DNA of 64,000 nucleotides from contig BDSL01000021.1 in NCBI GenBank assembly GCA_003116995.1, forward strand, positions 124,001-188,000. Direction: 5' to 3'. The translations under genes were made by a program, and so were the position numbers. The notes below the pieces were generated by a model. The model was not told the origin of the DNA and made no database searches. It worked only from the letters and a program-made list of their open reading frames with translations. Shown here piece by piece: positions 44,501-55,785 of the stretch (its first letter is position 1; the number at the start of each line of letters is the position of its first letter). The DNA comes from Yamagishiella unicocca (taxonomy: Eukaryota > Chlorophyta > Chlorophyceae > Chlamydomonadales > Volvocaceae).

Positions 44501-47500
44501 GCGCGCGAGTCATCGCTGCTGGCGGCGCTATGGTGCCACCACCAGTGGGTGGCCTTCATGTACGAGATGTGGAGCTCGGCGGGCGACCGTACGGACGCGG
44601 AGCGCCGCGCCATGGCGTCAGTGTACGACAGAATGCTGCACCACTCGCTGATGCGCGCCGAGGGCCTGTGCAGCCACCCCGCCGCCGCGGCGCCGCTGTT
44701 CCGGCTGCTGCAGCTGGCGCTGGCGTACTGCGTGCACTGCGCGCAGCGGCGGCCGCAGGGCGCGCCCTGCCCGCCCGCCCAGGCGCTGCTGTACGACAGG
44801 GTCCTGCGCGCGGGGCTGCTGTGGTTCGCGCACCCGCCCGGCTTCTCCGCCCGCATGTCGCAGCGCCAGGCGGAGGAGCAGCACGCCGCCCTGTCGGACT
44901 TCGCGGCGCTGCTCAGCTCCACCCGCGCCCTGTCGACCACGGTGGCGGAACCGGTGTACGACAAGGACAAGCACGGCCCCTCGGAGCTGGACGCAGGTGG
45001 GGTCCCGGCAGGTTGAGGCCCATTCGTTGCCGTGCACGCCCTGTCCACCGCCCTGCGCCCGCCCCTCTGCCCTCTCTACCCCCTCACGGCTCCTGCCCCT
45101 GCCCCCGCCGCCGCTGCTTGTGCCCTCCCCGCGCCGCGCCGGCGGCTCAGCCATCTGGTCCTCGAGGCCGCCGATCAGTGACGCGGTGTGGGGTCCGGGC
45201 GCCAGGGGGCTCCGGGCGGAGGACGCGGCGGAGCTGCTGGTGGTGCTGTGCCACTCGGAGGTGGCGCGGCTGCGGGTGTGGGCCCGGCCGCTGGCGCCAC
45301 ACAACCAGACGGGGTCCCCGGCGCTGGTGCTGAAAGAGGCGCACGTCAAGACGGCGTGGAAGGTGCATCGTCGCGGGGAGCGGGTGGGAGGAGAGGGCGA
45401 GGGATCTGGTGCGCAAGTGCCTTACAAGCCCCGTCGTTGCTGTTCGCGTCCCTCCTGCCACCATCACCGCCGCCTGCACCTCCTTAATGCGAACTACCAT
45501 ACGCCCACCTAGACACAGCCGGACTCCACGTGTGGGGCCACAGTTACCGGAATCCTAAACCGAACCAATCCAACCGACTGTGCAGGTATCGCCGCAGCTT
45601 GCCGTGGCCATCGTTCAGCGCTGCCCCGCGCACGCCAGCGGCGCCAGCGAGCCCGAGCGCGCACTGGAGTCGCTGCTGGTCGCCTCCGCCGCCGACCCGC
45701 GGGTCCAGGCGCTGCCCGAGGCAGCCATGGTCCTCGCGACCCCCGAGGCCGCCCGCGCCAACGCGCCCTACCTGGCCGCCCTGACCACTTGGGCCCCCGC
45801 GGGCGCCGTCCACGGCCTGCAGCTCATGTGCGGCCCCGCGCAGCTGCACAGCGGCATCAAGACCTACGCGCTGCGCTGCCTGCACGCCGCCACGCCCGCC
45901 AAGGTGGTGTTCTTCCTGCCACAGCTGGTGCAGGTGCGCTGCTGGGGGGCGCTGGGAGCGCTTTAGGGGGCGGCGTAGGCGGAGAAACGCTAGCTCAAGG
46001 AGCGCCGTCGAGCCCCGTGGGTAACCCACCAGCACCGCTGTCGCCCACACGCACGCATGGTCGCCGCCTTGTTGCCCTGCCCAGGCGCTGCGCAACGACA
46101 GCGACGGCGCCACCGCCCGCTACCTGCTGGACACCGCTGCCGAGGACGACCTGTTCGCGCACCAGCTGGTGTGGGCGCTGGCCACAGAGGAGCGCCCGCC
46201 GCAGGAGGCGTTCAACCCGGAGGTCAAGCGGTGCGCGGGCGGGACTCCCGGGGTGGGTGGGCGGACGGGATATTGTTGCCCATCGGGAGGGCAGGGCAGG
46301 GCAAGGGCTTTTGGTGCTGAGTTGCGCGAGGGGCTCGGCGACCGCCCTGCGGCAAGTGCGGTCGCGCCCTCTTGACCCACAGCTGCCGGCCAGCAGCAGC
46401 CAAGTCGCACTCGTGTGTTGGGCCGCCGCCCGCAACGACCGTCCTTCCTCCTCGGCTTGTTTTCCCGGTCCCTCCCGCCTGTTCTACCCCTCGCCCTCCC
46501 GCCGCCTTTTCTCCCGGCAGCTCCGGCTGGCAGCCGCCCAAGGAGACGGGTCTGTGGGACGTCGCCGCACAGCTCAAGGCGCGGGTGCTGTCCGGCATGA
46601 CCCCCGACAGCGCCGCGTACTGGCGCGAGGAGGAGCGCTACTTCGACCAGATCACCAGCATCTCGGGTAGGCCAGGACACCCCTCCAGACTGCACACCCG
46701 CCCGCGTCCCCTCCCCTGCCGCACCGCAGTGCTGCGACCTCGTCATCCTCCGCCCGGCAGCGGCCGCCCTCCTGCTCACCCCGATTCCCCTCGCCCTCAC
46801 CCCCTCACTGGTGCGCCAGGTATCCTCAAGAAGCTGGAGCCAGACGAGCGGCGGCCCAAGATCCGTCACGAGCTGCAGGGCTTCGAGCCCTCCCGCAGCG
46901 ACCTCTACGTGCCCACCAACCCCGACTGCCGCGTCATCGCGCACATACCGGAGAGCGGCACGCCCATGCAGAGCGCGGCCAAGGTGGGCGGAGCCGGCAG
47001 CGGCCGCCGTGCGCCGCTCGAGATAGCAGCGGGCAGACGCGGTGGTTGAGCTATTGGTCGTGCGCCGTTCAGGCTAAACGGGGTTGCCGCCACAGTGCGG
47101 TGGTTGTTGTGTCTTGCAGGCCAGGGTCCGAGGAGGGGCGAGTGAGGCCACCCCGTCCAGCATTACCGCGTTACCCCGGCCTAGCCTCCCGCCTGCTCCT
47201 CAGCCCTCCCGTCCTGTTGCCGTGTATCCCTGCCCAACCCGCCCCTCCTCTCACCCCGCCTCGCCCCGCCTTAACCCACCCTGCAGGTTCCCATCCTGGT
47301 TGCCTTCAAGGTCGAGCAGCAGCAGGCCCCGCCCATGCCGCCCGTCAACCGCACCCTGGCATGCATCTTCAAGGTCGGCGACGACGTGCGCCAGGACGTG
47401 CTGGCACTGCAGGTGCGGCGAGGGGCAAGGTGCAGCAGCGGCGGCAGCGGCTGCAGCGGCCGAAGGTTCACGCGGCAGCTGTGAGGGGCGGCGGCAGTGG

Positions 47501-49205
47501 CTGCGCTGCCAGGGGGCGCCAGCCAGCAGCTGGGTCTGCCGCTTCAGACAGGCGCACAGAGTCCGTCCGCCTGATTCCACCCCGCCCCTCCCCGCCCTCA
47601 CAGGTCATCTCCATCCTGCGCGACGCCTTCCAAGCTACAGGCCTGGACCTGTACCTGCGGCCGTATGGCTGCATCCCCACCGGCTACGAGCGGGGAGTCA
47701 TCGAGGTGGTGCCGCACACCAAGTCACGGTGCGCGGCTGGGCGGGAGCAGGGCGGGAGGGGCGGGATCAGGGCAGGAGAGGCGGTAGGGTGGTGGCAAGG
47801 GTCGTTTGTCGCCTCATTGCAGGAGGGGGGGGGTCTGGGGTCAAGGCCAGCAGCATCCGCGCGGTTGGCCCTGTTGCAATAAACAGCTTTGCGGACGGTC
47901 TCAACCTCCCCTCACTGGGCCCCCCACCCCTCGCTCGCACCCCACTACTGCCTCCCCCCCTTCGCCCGCACCCGCCTCTGCGTCACTTCCCTCACCAGCG
48001 CCGCGCTGGGTGAGTTGTCGGACCGGGGGCTGCACGAGATCTTCGTGTCCCAGTTCGGACCGCCCGGCACCCCTGCCTTCGAGACAGCCCGCCACAACTT
48101 TATCACCAGCCAGGCCGCGTATGCAGTCGCGTCGTTTCTGCTGCAGGTGGGTGTCGATTGACAGCTGCGGGGGGAAAGTTACAATAAAAGAACCGGTAAC
48201 GCGACTGGGGAAATGCGGGGAGGAGGGGGAGCAGGAGGGAACCGGGACACACAGCCGCCATGGCATACGGCGGAGACCCCGTGTGTGCTTATCCTGGGCT
48301 GTTTCCGACAGAGCCCTGTAAAGAGGCACCTAAGCTTGCAGGGAGCAAGGAACAGCCCGGTAGGGTACAGCCCTTCGTGCTCCCCGCCGCCCCGCCGGCT
48401 CCTACACCGCTGCCTCGCCCTACCACAAAGCCCCGCCTCGACCCCTCTCCCCGGCTCCCGCGTCCGCCCCTCGCAGGCCAAGGACCGCCACAATGGCAAC
48501 CTGCTGATCGATTCCGAGGGCCATCTGGTGCACATCGACTTCGGGTTCATCTTGGAGATCAGCCCGGGCGGCAACATGGGCTTCGAGTCCGCGGCCTTCA
48601 AGCTGAGCCACGAGATGACTCAGCTGCTGGACCCTGGCGGTATGCGCAACAGCGGCCACTTCCGGCTCTTCGAGGAGCTGTGCGTGCGGGGCTACCTGGT
48701 GGTGAGTCCGGAGGGCCGGGGGCCAGGGGGCCAGCGACTTGAGACCCCATGTCGCCAGTGACCAAAGCCTTTGCCTGACATGACCTTCACCCGACCTACC
48801 GGTAGAGCCTTGAGATGTACCCTCCTGGCCTGTGCTGCTCCGCACCCGCTCGCCCCCCACCGGGCTTTGCACCAACTACATTTCCCCAGTCGAGTTACCG
48901 GTTCTTTACTTGTAACCCCCCGGGCTCCCTCCCGTTCCCTTCACCACCACCAACAACAACACCCCCCGCAGGCTCGCACGGTCGCTGAGCCCATCATCGC
49001 CACGGTGGCCCTCATGGCCGACAGCGGCCTGCCCTGCTTCGGACACGGCAAGCCGCTGATCAACCTGCGCAAGCGCTTCCACCTGGAGATGACGGAGGCG
49101 CAGGCGGCGGCCTTCATGCGGACAGCTATCACGGACGCATACCAGAAGTGGACCACCGGATTCTACGACTACATCCAGAACCTGCAGAACCGCATCCCCT
49201 ACTAG
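35522..49205 (+). CDS. PI4KA: Phosphatidylinositol 4-kinase alpha, 25 exons, 2,225 aa
   Basis: Phosphorylates phosphatidylinositol at the 4-position of inositol, feeding PI4P and PI(4,5)P2 at the plasma membrane. Exons: 35522-35681, 35834-35892, 36182-36309, 36566-37499, 38002-38680, 39072-39257, 39533-39795, 40376-40540, 40848-41046, 41601-41673, 41904-42391, 42783-42994, 43275-43509, 43709-43970, 44236-44996, 45151-45362, 45586-45933, 46085-46230, 46521-46666, 46820-46983, 47287-47412, 47604-47728, 47999-48146, 48477-48701 and 48972-49205. All phases agree. The length is close to plant and animal type III alpha kinases (about 2,000-2,100). The lipid-kinase domain occupies about residues 1940-2225: ATP lysine in IFKVGDDVRQD (Lys1969), catalytic loop DRHNGN (2076-2081), metal-binding HIDFGF (Asp2094), and a C-terminus ending QNRIPY. 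The long N-terminal helical scaffold carries Ala/Gly-rich inserts. Start: tandem ATGs at 35522; an additional upstream exon cannot be excluded. Confidence 0.95.
38989..39010 (-). repeat. Dispersed intron motif A, PI4K intron 5
   Basis: Diverged copy of TTCGAGGGAAACCCGTGG on the minus strand (GTTCGAGGAAGACCCGTGG), inside the intron 38681-39071. Confidence 0.6.
40551..40580 (+). repeat. Dispersed intron motif A, PI4K intron 8
   Basis: GGGTTTCGAGGAAGACCCGTGG starts about 10 nt after the donor of the intron 40541-40847. Confidence 0.65.
41483..41560 (-). repeat. Dispersed intron motif A, two copies in PI4K intron 9
   Basis: Two head-to-tail minus-strand copies (41483-41510 and 41534-41560), each with CATCCACGGGTTTCCCTCGA-like sequence and separated by CGCCTGTTTTTTCGG, also repeated before the first copy. 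They end about 40 nt before the acceptor of exon 10. Confidence 0.75.
42547..42765. repeat. 23-bp minisatellite in PI4K intron 11
   Basis: About ten near-identical CCACTCCGCCAGTAGCGCAG units fill most of the intron 42392-42782. Minus-strand ORFs through it are artefacts of the repeat. Confidence 0.9.
44094..44140 (+). repeat. Dispersed intron motif C, copy 2
   Basis: Match to 19064-19107 sharing CGACCATGCGCCAACTATCC, inside PI4K intron 14 (43971-44235), followed by a related CGTAAACCGGTTTTTA versus CGTCAACGGTTTTCAC. Confidence 0.7.
48178..48216 (+). repeat. Dispersed intron motif B, PI4K intron 23
   Basis: GTTACAATAAAAGAACCGGT then AACGCGACTGGGGAAATG in the intron 48147-48476. The inverse copy is in the next intron. 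Confidence 0.8.
48878..48916 (-). repeat. Dispersed intron motif B, PI4K intron 24 (inverted)
   Basis: Minus strand reads GTTACAAGTAAAGAACCGGT then AACTCGACTGGGGAAATG in the intron 48702-48971. With 48178-48216 it forms an inverted pair around exon 24, which encodes the catalytic loop. Confidence 0.8.
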
Positions 49206-50044
49206 CAGGGTCCACGGCTGTGGTCCCCTGGGCTGGGGCGAAGCCATTTCGGACGCATCCCGATCATGCTGATGATAATGACGGTTGATGATGGTGGTGA
49301 TGATGATCGCAAAGATGCCGTCGCTTAGCAGCGGACCGGCTGGACGCTCGTCGCGAGGGGAGCGTTGCTCAAGCCAGTCGTGGCGAGCAGTTGCCAAGGT
49401 CCCTTGGGCGCAAGGGTGCAGCCGGGGGGGGATAGGAGCCGGAAGCGAGTGACGACTGCCATACTGGAAGCTACTGCGGCCGTAGCTGAACGATGGAAAC
49501 GCATGGCTCCGCGCGTACGGACGTTTCTCACTGCACATACATTTAGGTGACATTGGTTGGAGCTTCGGCCTTGCGAGAGTTCGGTGGCGTTATTGCGGTG
49601 GCGCTAGTGCAGCCCTTATTACTATGGCATACATATTGGTACCTGTGACAAGAGGGTGTGGGAGCGAACTGTCGAAAATTTGTGGGTCGGAGGCCGCTAG
49701 TGCCTGTGTGGGTGGCGCTTTGTTGGTGGCGAGGACGCAGGCATCTCTAGCCCAGCGGGGATTTGGTTGCGGCTCCATCGCAATGCAGCATCCACGGACG
49801 CGCACGTCATAAAACTCGGTGTTTCGGCCAGATTTGAGCACTTGTGTTAGCACAGGGCTTCAATTGGCTCCATGCTCATCTGCTGCGGGGGGCGCCGCAG
49901 GATGGCCGGCACCCCTCTTGTCCGCACTCGGTTCCAGACATTCGTAAACTTGGTAAACACCCTCGCCAGCCGAGGCCCCGCACGTGCGGGGGCCTTGGCA
50001 CACGTGTTTTCGCTCCTTCCAGGACCACATCGCAGCTCACGACG
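49206..50044. other. 3' flank of PI4K, convergent with the rhomboid gene
   Basis: No TGTAA was found on the plus strand here, so the kinase poly(A) site is unmarked. A GATGATGGTGGTGATGATG run lies at about 49288. No gene seen. Confidence 0.45.
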
Positions 50045-50049
50045 TTACA
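50045..50049 (-). terminator. TGTAA poly(A) signal of the rhomboid gene
   Basis: TTACA on the plus strand, 171 nt beyond the rhomboid stop codon. Confidence 0.55.
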
Positions 50050-50219
50050 GCGTACGCCCCCGACACCACTGACCTTCCTCCTCCCGCACGACACCTGCCC
50101 CTCATCCTCCTGGACGACGTGTGCCACTATGCCTCCTGCTCCGTCACAACCCCATGGGGGTGTGCCACCCAGCCCGCCTGCGTATCCATCCATCCTCCAG
50201 CGTAGGCCCCGGCTGCAGT

Positions 50220-52221
50220 TCACCGCCGCGGCTTGAACAGCGGCAGGATGGGGTCGTCCACCACGAAGCCATTGTGCCAGCGGTAGCGCGGCCCGATCAG
50301 CCAGCAAGACGTGGCGCCCGCCAATGCGCCGCCTATGTGGGCCCTGCGGCCGTGAAGTCAAGGTGGGGGCCGGGGCAGGACACCGTTGGAGGTTGGGCTC
50401 TGTCTCCAGATTTGGGGGCGACTGAATAAGCAACAGCTCGTGCACGGGAAGCTGGGAGCCATGGCGGACGACCCACCGGAAGGGCAATGCAAGGCAGTGC
50501 TGGAGGGAGGCGGGGCGATGAGCGGCTGTGAGAGCCCCAATGCTAGGATTAGAGACAAGGATGTAAGCATGTGTACCGCTCCGAGGTTCCACCACCGTAT
50601 GTTTGGATGCGCATGTGGGAGGGTGGGTGCGACCTATCCCACAAAGCGGCACTGTTGAGAGTCCGCCTAGTTTCTTGGCAAGCATCAAGCAGCCGCCCGT
50701 TTCCTGCTTCCTGCCCCTCCGGCTCGCTGCCCGGACCCCTCCCACACCCCTCATGCACCGCCTGCTGCCCCCCTCGGCCCAAGCTGTCCGCCTCACCAGT
50801 GCGAGATAGACCCGCCAGCCATCAGCGAGAGCAACACGTTGAGCCCCACCACCTGCAACGGGGACGTCAACGTGTGCGTGACGTTGCTTGGTACCATAAT
50901 GTGCGCAGTAGCCCTAACACCAGCGGCCAGATCTAGATCCCAGATTTGCGCGCAGTCGGGCCGCACCTCCCTTCCCGGCGTCCACCCAGACGCGTGCTCC
51001 GCCTCAGTGCTCCCCCCCGCGGCCGGCTACCTCACCCCGCCCACCCACCTGTGCCACCCAGGCCTTGTCCTCCGCGCCCCAGCCCGTGAAGCTCTGGTTG
51101 CGAACTCGGTACAGCACGTACGCGCCGAAAAGCCCCGCCACACCGCCTGTGGAGAGGGAGGGGTTTCAGGGCACTGTGTGAGGCACCGGCAGCACCCACC
51201 CCCATTGGCTCTTGGCGAGACCCTCCCTTCCGAAGACCCGTGCCTTCAGCCCGGGTGCCCAGGTGCCTCCCTCGGCGACCCGTGATCTTCCCCCAGCATC
51301 CACCTTCCCTCATACACCCCACCCCCCCACCTGACGCGCCCCACGCCACCACCGAGAAGGCCCCGAACTGGTACTGCGCCCAGCTGCCCACCACCACCGA
51401 GGTCAGGTAGATGGCGGCGAAGCGGGCCCGCCCGGTGGCCGCCTCCAGGTCCGGACCCAGCCAGTGCAAGGCGAGGGAGTTGGACTGCGGTGCGGGGGCC
51501 GGGAGCGGGCGGTGAGGGCAACGAGGGGCAGCAAGGGGAGGGCTTAGGGCACACGGGTGAGAGGGGTGGAGTTGGGAGGCCAACCGACTGGACGCAAACA
51601 CTCTCTTGGCCATGCACGTGTAACCGCCACACAGCTCTGCTCCTGTTTGCTGCTTGCCCTCATCCCCCACACGTGATAGCGGCGCACCAGGATGTGCAGG
51701 AAGTCGGTGTGCAGGAAGCCGCAGGTGAGCAGCCGGTACCACTCGCCCTTCGCGATTTGGTAGGGGATCGCCGCCATGCCGACCACGACGCTGTGGTCAA
51801 ACTTGGCGGACAAGTACGTTGCGAGGTTGATCGCGAGGAAGAGGTTCGTGACTTGTCGATGGGGACCCTCCGCCGCGTTGCGAAAGTCGCTCATTGATGG
51901 CACGAAGCGACCCCACGAAAGGTGCCGAACATGTGAGGTGAACATGCCGAGAGGCGCAGGGCTGGGAGGCCCAGGTCTGCGTGATGACGGCACGGCCCCG
52001 TTTCCCATCATGCCTCGCAACACCGGCATGCCTGCGGCGCTCGATGACAATGCTTCTAGGTTGAAGAGGGAGGAATCTTTTTGGCTGTTTGTGCTTGTGC
52101 TTGTGGTGGGCTCGTCGTCCGCGCTCGTCAGGCATGGCACTCCGCGATATCGCGCCCCACCGCCCAGACCGCGCCAAAGCAGCAGCTGTGCGCCTCGCCT
52201 GCCTGGACCTGAAGCGGCCAT
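50220..52221 (-). CDS. Rhomboid-family intramembrane serine protease, 321 aa, 5 exons
   Basis: Cleaves transmembrane substrates within the membrane. Exons 52221-51688, 51484-51331, 51146-51049, 50852-50797 and 50343-50220 join with consistent phases. Residues 1 to about 110 are Arg/Ser/Ala-rich with no acidic start (MAASGPGRRGAQLLLWRG), consistent with an organelle transit peptide. The rhomboid core follows: EWYRLLTCGFLHTDFLHIL (TM2 region), RARFAAIYLTSVVVGSW, catalytic Ser229 in WGASGGVAGLFGAY (the GxSG motif), VVGLNVLLSLMAGG, and catalytic His283 in WAHIGGALAG. Both members of the Ser/His dyad are present, so the enzyme is probably active. The layout resembles plant plastid rhomboid-like proteins more than PARL, but plastid versus mitochondrion cannot be decided here. 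Divergent from COQ5 with 778 bp between starts. Confidence 0.9.
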
Positions 52222-52999
52222 GGTACAACGAGTTACGGTAATCTAAACGTGTGGATGGCCACGCCGGTAGTCTCGCTCCTTATCGACAAGTTGAACCGGA
52301 AGCAATCGTATGCTACGACTTCGTGAATGGCTCAATTGAAAGCGCTCTGGAAGCAATTCGAGACGCGATTGGTGACTCGGTCCGCTGCAAAATTATCAAC
52401 TGTACAACCGCCAAGGCCTGGAACCGTGGATCCTACAGAGTTGACCCTAGCCGACAGGGGTCTGCCATAAACGCAAAAGAGAAGACTTTGGATCCTAACA
52501 TCATGCCCGTGATTCTTTTGTGCTCGGCACCGGTTCATATTCTGCCGTCAGGACCCGGCCCCAGCCCTTGACCAGGCTTGACACTCCCACGGGCCCTGAC
52601 CCTGCCAGGCACGCCCCGCTCACCCCTTCCTTTCCATGCCTGACATTCCATGTTATGGAGGCATACGGCATGCCATTTTGATTTGCCGGTGACGTGAGCC
52701 ACACCGTTGGGTGAGGTAAAATGACGCGCAGCCAGGTGCAGCCACGCGAACATCGAGCCAAGTCATTGCGAGCAGTGCTTTAACGCGCGCGCGCCTACGT
52801 TAATGTGTTCTCCCGACCTGCCTTGCTGTTGACCGACCCACATCACCGCGGCTACATGCGAAGCCATCTTTCCGTACGCCTCGCGGACCCTGTGCATTAC
52901 GCTTAGCACGTGCGTAACTCGGTCGCTTCACACAGTGTCGCTTGATTGGGTTACACTTCCTCCTGCCTTTTACATATCCCGCGTGGGAAGGAGCCTGTA
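52222..52999. promoter_or_regulatory. Shared divergent upstream region of rhomboid and COQ5
   Basis: 778 bp, AT-richer than the genes. A plus-strand open frame (52251-52571) starts with GTG and has no splice or family support, so I do not call it. No TATA box is obvious. Confidence 0.4.
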
Positions 53000-55565
53000 A
53001 TGGCGGGGCGACTGAGCGCAGTGCGATTTCCTGCTGCCTTGAGCAGCCTAGTTCTTGATGCAGCTAATCAAGTCACAATACGTGGTGTCTTTGCGAACGC
53101 ATCCTGGCGGCGGTTCTCGTCATCTAGGCCCGATGATGGCGCGAACATCGACTTTGGTGCGCAAGAGGTCGCCCCAGACTGCGCTTGGGAAACAATATAG
53201 ACAAATGGTTTGCACCGCTTGTTGCTGTCACGCGATCACTCACCTGCCTTCACCTGATGGCGACGCTCCTCACCAGCCCTTTGTAAAATATGCCTGATCT
53301 AGACCCACACTACCTATCCTGGGGTTAATTTTAGTTCGCTCGTGGTCTTGGGTGGCTGCCCCTCCTGAAGGCTTTCGCCAGGTCCCACGCGACGCGAAGG
53401 AGGGCTTGGTGGGCCAGGTCTTCAGTAGCGTAGCGTCGTCGTACGACGTCATGAACGACCTCATGAGCGGCGGCCTGCACCGCCTCTGGAAAGACAGGTG
53501 GGACAGTCGGTGGTGCAGCGGCGGGGAGTGGCGATGGTGTTGTGAAATACACCGCGCGACGGCGCCACCCAACTTGAGCTCTGCCCAACGATCAGCGCCA
53601 GCGGGTGTTCCGCCGCTCTTCCTGACCCGCCACCACCCCCAGGCTCGTGGAGTCGCTGCGCCCCTTCCCGGGTCAGGAGCACCTGGACGTGGCTGGCGGC
53701 ACGGGGGACGTGGCGTTCCGAGTGCTACGTGCCGTACGGGCGGCGGAGGTGCAGGAGAGAATGGCGGCGGCGGCTGCCGGCAGATCCAGCAGCAGCGGCC
53801 GGGGCAGGGCACCGCCGGCGGCGGCGCCCGGTGGCGCAGGACCCACGTCTCCTAGCAGCAACAGCAGCAGCTCTGGGAGAGAAGGCACGCAGCCGGCTGC
53901 CGGCAGCGACCCTGCCGCCGCCGCTGCTGCCTCAGACCCGGGTCCGGGCGGCAGCACCGGTGGTGGTGGCGGCGGGCGAGGGCCGGGCGCTGTGGGGCTG
54001 GTCCCGGGTCGGGTGGTCGTCTGCGACATCAACCCCGACATGCTGCGAGCGGGGGAGCAAAAGGCGGCTGCCGCGTCGGACCTGGCGGGTCAGTGGGTCC
54101 AGGGAGGGATGGAAGGAGGGGTGCGCGGTGCATGCGGGCATTGCCTCAGTCGCTACGGTCGCCTCAGCTCCAGTGTGCGCTGCAGCGCCTGACCTCCTTG
54201 CGCACATGTGCCCCCCACGTGACACGGCGCAGCGTGAGGGGGGTGCCCCTCATCTCACAGCCACGACGTGCACGGTGCCCCTGCCGCGTCCCTCCACCCA
54301 CTTCCCCTCCCGCACCCACCGGCGCCACCCCCTTGTCAACACATCCTCAGGCGACTCGGGTCTGTCCTTCGTTGAGGGTAACGCGGAGGTCCTGCCCTTC
54401 CCGGACGCCTCCTTCGACTCGTACACCATTGCGTTCGGCATTCGCAACGTCACGGACAGGCCGGCGGCGCTGCGGGAGGCGCTGAGGGTGCTCAAGCCGG
54501 GGGGCAGGTGCGGCGGGGCGGGGCGGGGCTCGGGGGGCTACACAAAAGAACCGGTAACTCGACCGGGGCTCGGGGGGGTTCGAGGGAAACCCGTGGCTCG
54601 GGGGGGGGGGCGTAGACCCAGTTACACCACATGGGAAATGTAGCTGGCGCGTAGTCCGGGGCCCGGCCGGCGGCGATTGAGGAGCTACGCGGGCCGGAGG
54701 GTGTGCCCCGTGGAGTCCTGGACCTGAGGTGACTCCAGTTGTTGGGTTAGAGCCGCCCTACCCCACAACCCTCCAGATTCATGTGCCTCGAGTTCTCGCA
54801 AGTAACCCAGCCGGGTTTGCGGGAGATGTACGACATGTACTCCTTCGCCGTCATCCCCCGCATCGGCGGCCTGGTGGCCAACGACGCCGCCAGCTACCAG
54901 TACCTGGTGGAGAGCATCAGGAAGTTCCCGGACCAGGTGGGGGCAGGAGGGGGGAGGGAGGCGGGGGCAAAAGAACTAAAGACGGGAGGGGAGGCGGGAG
55001 GTTGAATGGGTGATTTAGATGGGAGCTGGGGCCCTGCGGTCTGTTGAGATGCGGTGGTGCTGGGGGCGGTGGTGGTGGCAGTGGATCGCGAGTTGGGATT
55101 TCTCCGCCCGGGCGTCCTCCGCTGTTCTGAGGCCATCCTCGGACATGCGCCCACCATCTGCATCTGCCGCAGTGTCTGCACCTGCCCCACCGTTCATCCC
55201 TTTGTGGGCGCCGCTACTAACGGGTTGCATACCCTCGTCATGTGTGCGTGTGTGTGTGTGTGTTTTACATCATCTGACCGGGCCGGACGTTGGCCAAGGG
55301 CAGCTACCCTGCCCTAACGGAAAGACCGCCGAAGCACTCTCCTATAAGGAGATGGGCGTGAGGGGCCGCAGCCCCCTCCTGCTCGACCTGAGAATCTGCT
55401 CCATTGTATCCCTTTATAGTTAAGGGCTGACGTGTGTGTGTGTGTGTGACGCCGGCCGCGCAGGAGTCGTTTGCCCGGCTGGTGGAGGAGGCGGGCTTCC
55501 GCGCTGTGACGTACGAGAACCTCACAGCGGGAGTCGTAGCAATCCACTCGGGCTTCAAGCTGTGA
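53000..55565 (+). CDS. COQ5: COQ5-type 2-methoxy-6-polyprenyl-1,4-benzoquinol methylase, 394 aa, 6 exons
   Basis: SAM-dependent C-methyltransferase of ubiquinone biosynthesis (UbiE/COQ5 family), expected in the mitochondrial matrix. Exons 53000-53156, 53335-53497, 53643-54088, 54351-54507, 54777-54936 and 55464-55565; phases agree. The exon 1/2 junction is the least certain. N-terminus [20 protein letters not shown] plus SWRRFSSS fits a mitochondrial presequence. Family landmarks: [23 protein letters not shown] motif LDVAGGTGD (125-129), [31 protein letters not shown] (about 283-292), EFSQV, and C-terminal [16 protein letters not shown]. Unusual: about 90 residues of Ala/Gly/Ser/Pro-rich sequence are inserted between the SAM motif and VVCDINPDM. 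Some UbiE relatives methylate phylloquinone precursors in plastids, but the HSGFKL ending and presequence favour COQ5. Confidence 0.93.
54543..54596 (+). repeat. Dispersed motifs B and A side by side in COQ5 intron 4
   Basis: AAAGAACCGGTAACTCGACC (motif B) is followed directly by GGGTTCGAGGGAAACCCGTG (motif A) in the intron 54508-54776. This links the two motifs as parts of one dispersed element. Confidence 0.8.
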
Positions 55566-55780
55566 GGCGGCACTGGCCAGTCGCTGAGAGCTGGGGGCTG
55601 AAGCGGGGGGCTGAGCGGGGAGCTGAAGCGGAGGGCTGAGCTCAGGGGGTCTGATGCTACGGCTCATGTACGGGGGCTGATGTGCTGGCGGCTGTAGCTC
55701 CTGAGGCTGCAGACCGCGTCCAGGGAGGGAGGTCTGCCCGGCCGGTCTGGACTGCCTAGACTTCCGAGCCCCTGGTCGGG

Positions 55781-55785
55781 TGTAA
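55781..55785 (+). terminator. TGTAA poly(A) signal of COQ5
   Basis: First plus-strand TGTAA after the COQ5 stop, 216 nt downstream. Confidence 0.55.

Noticed and set aside
52251..52571. 106-codon plus-strand ORF between rhomboid and COQ5
   Set aside because: Starts with GTG, has no recognisable domain and lies in the divergent promoter region.
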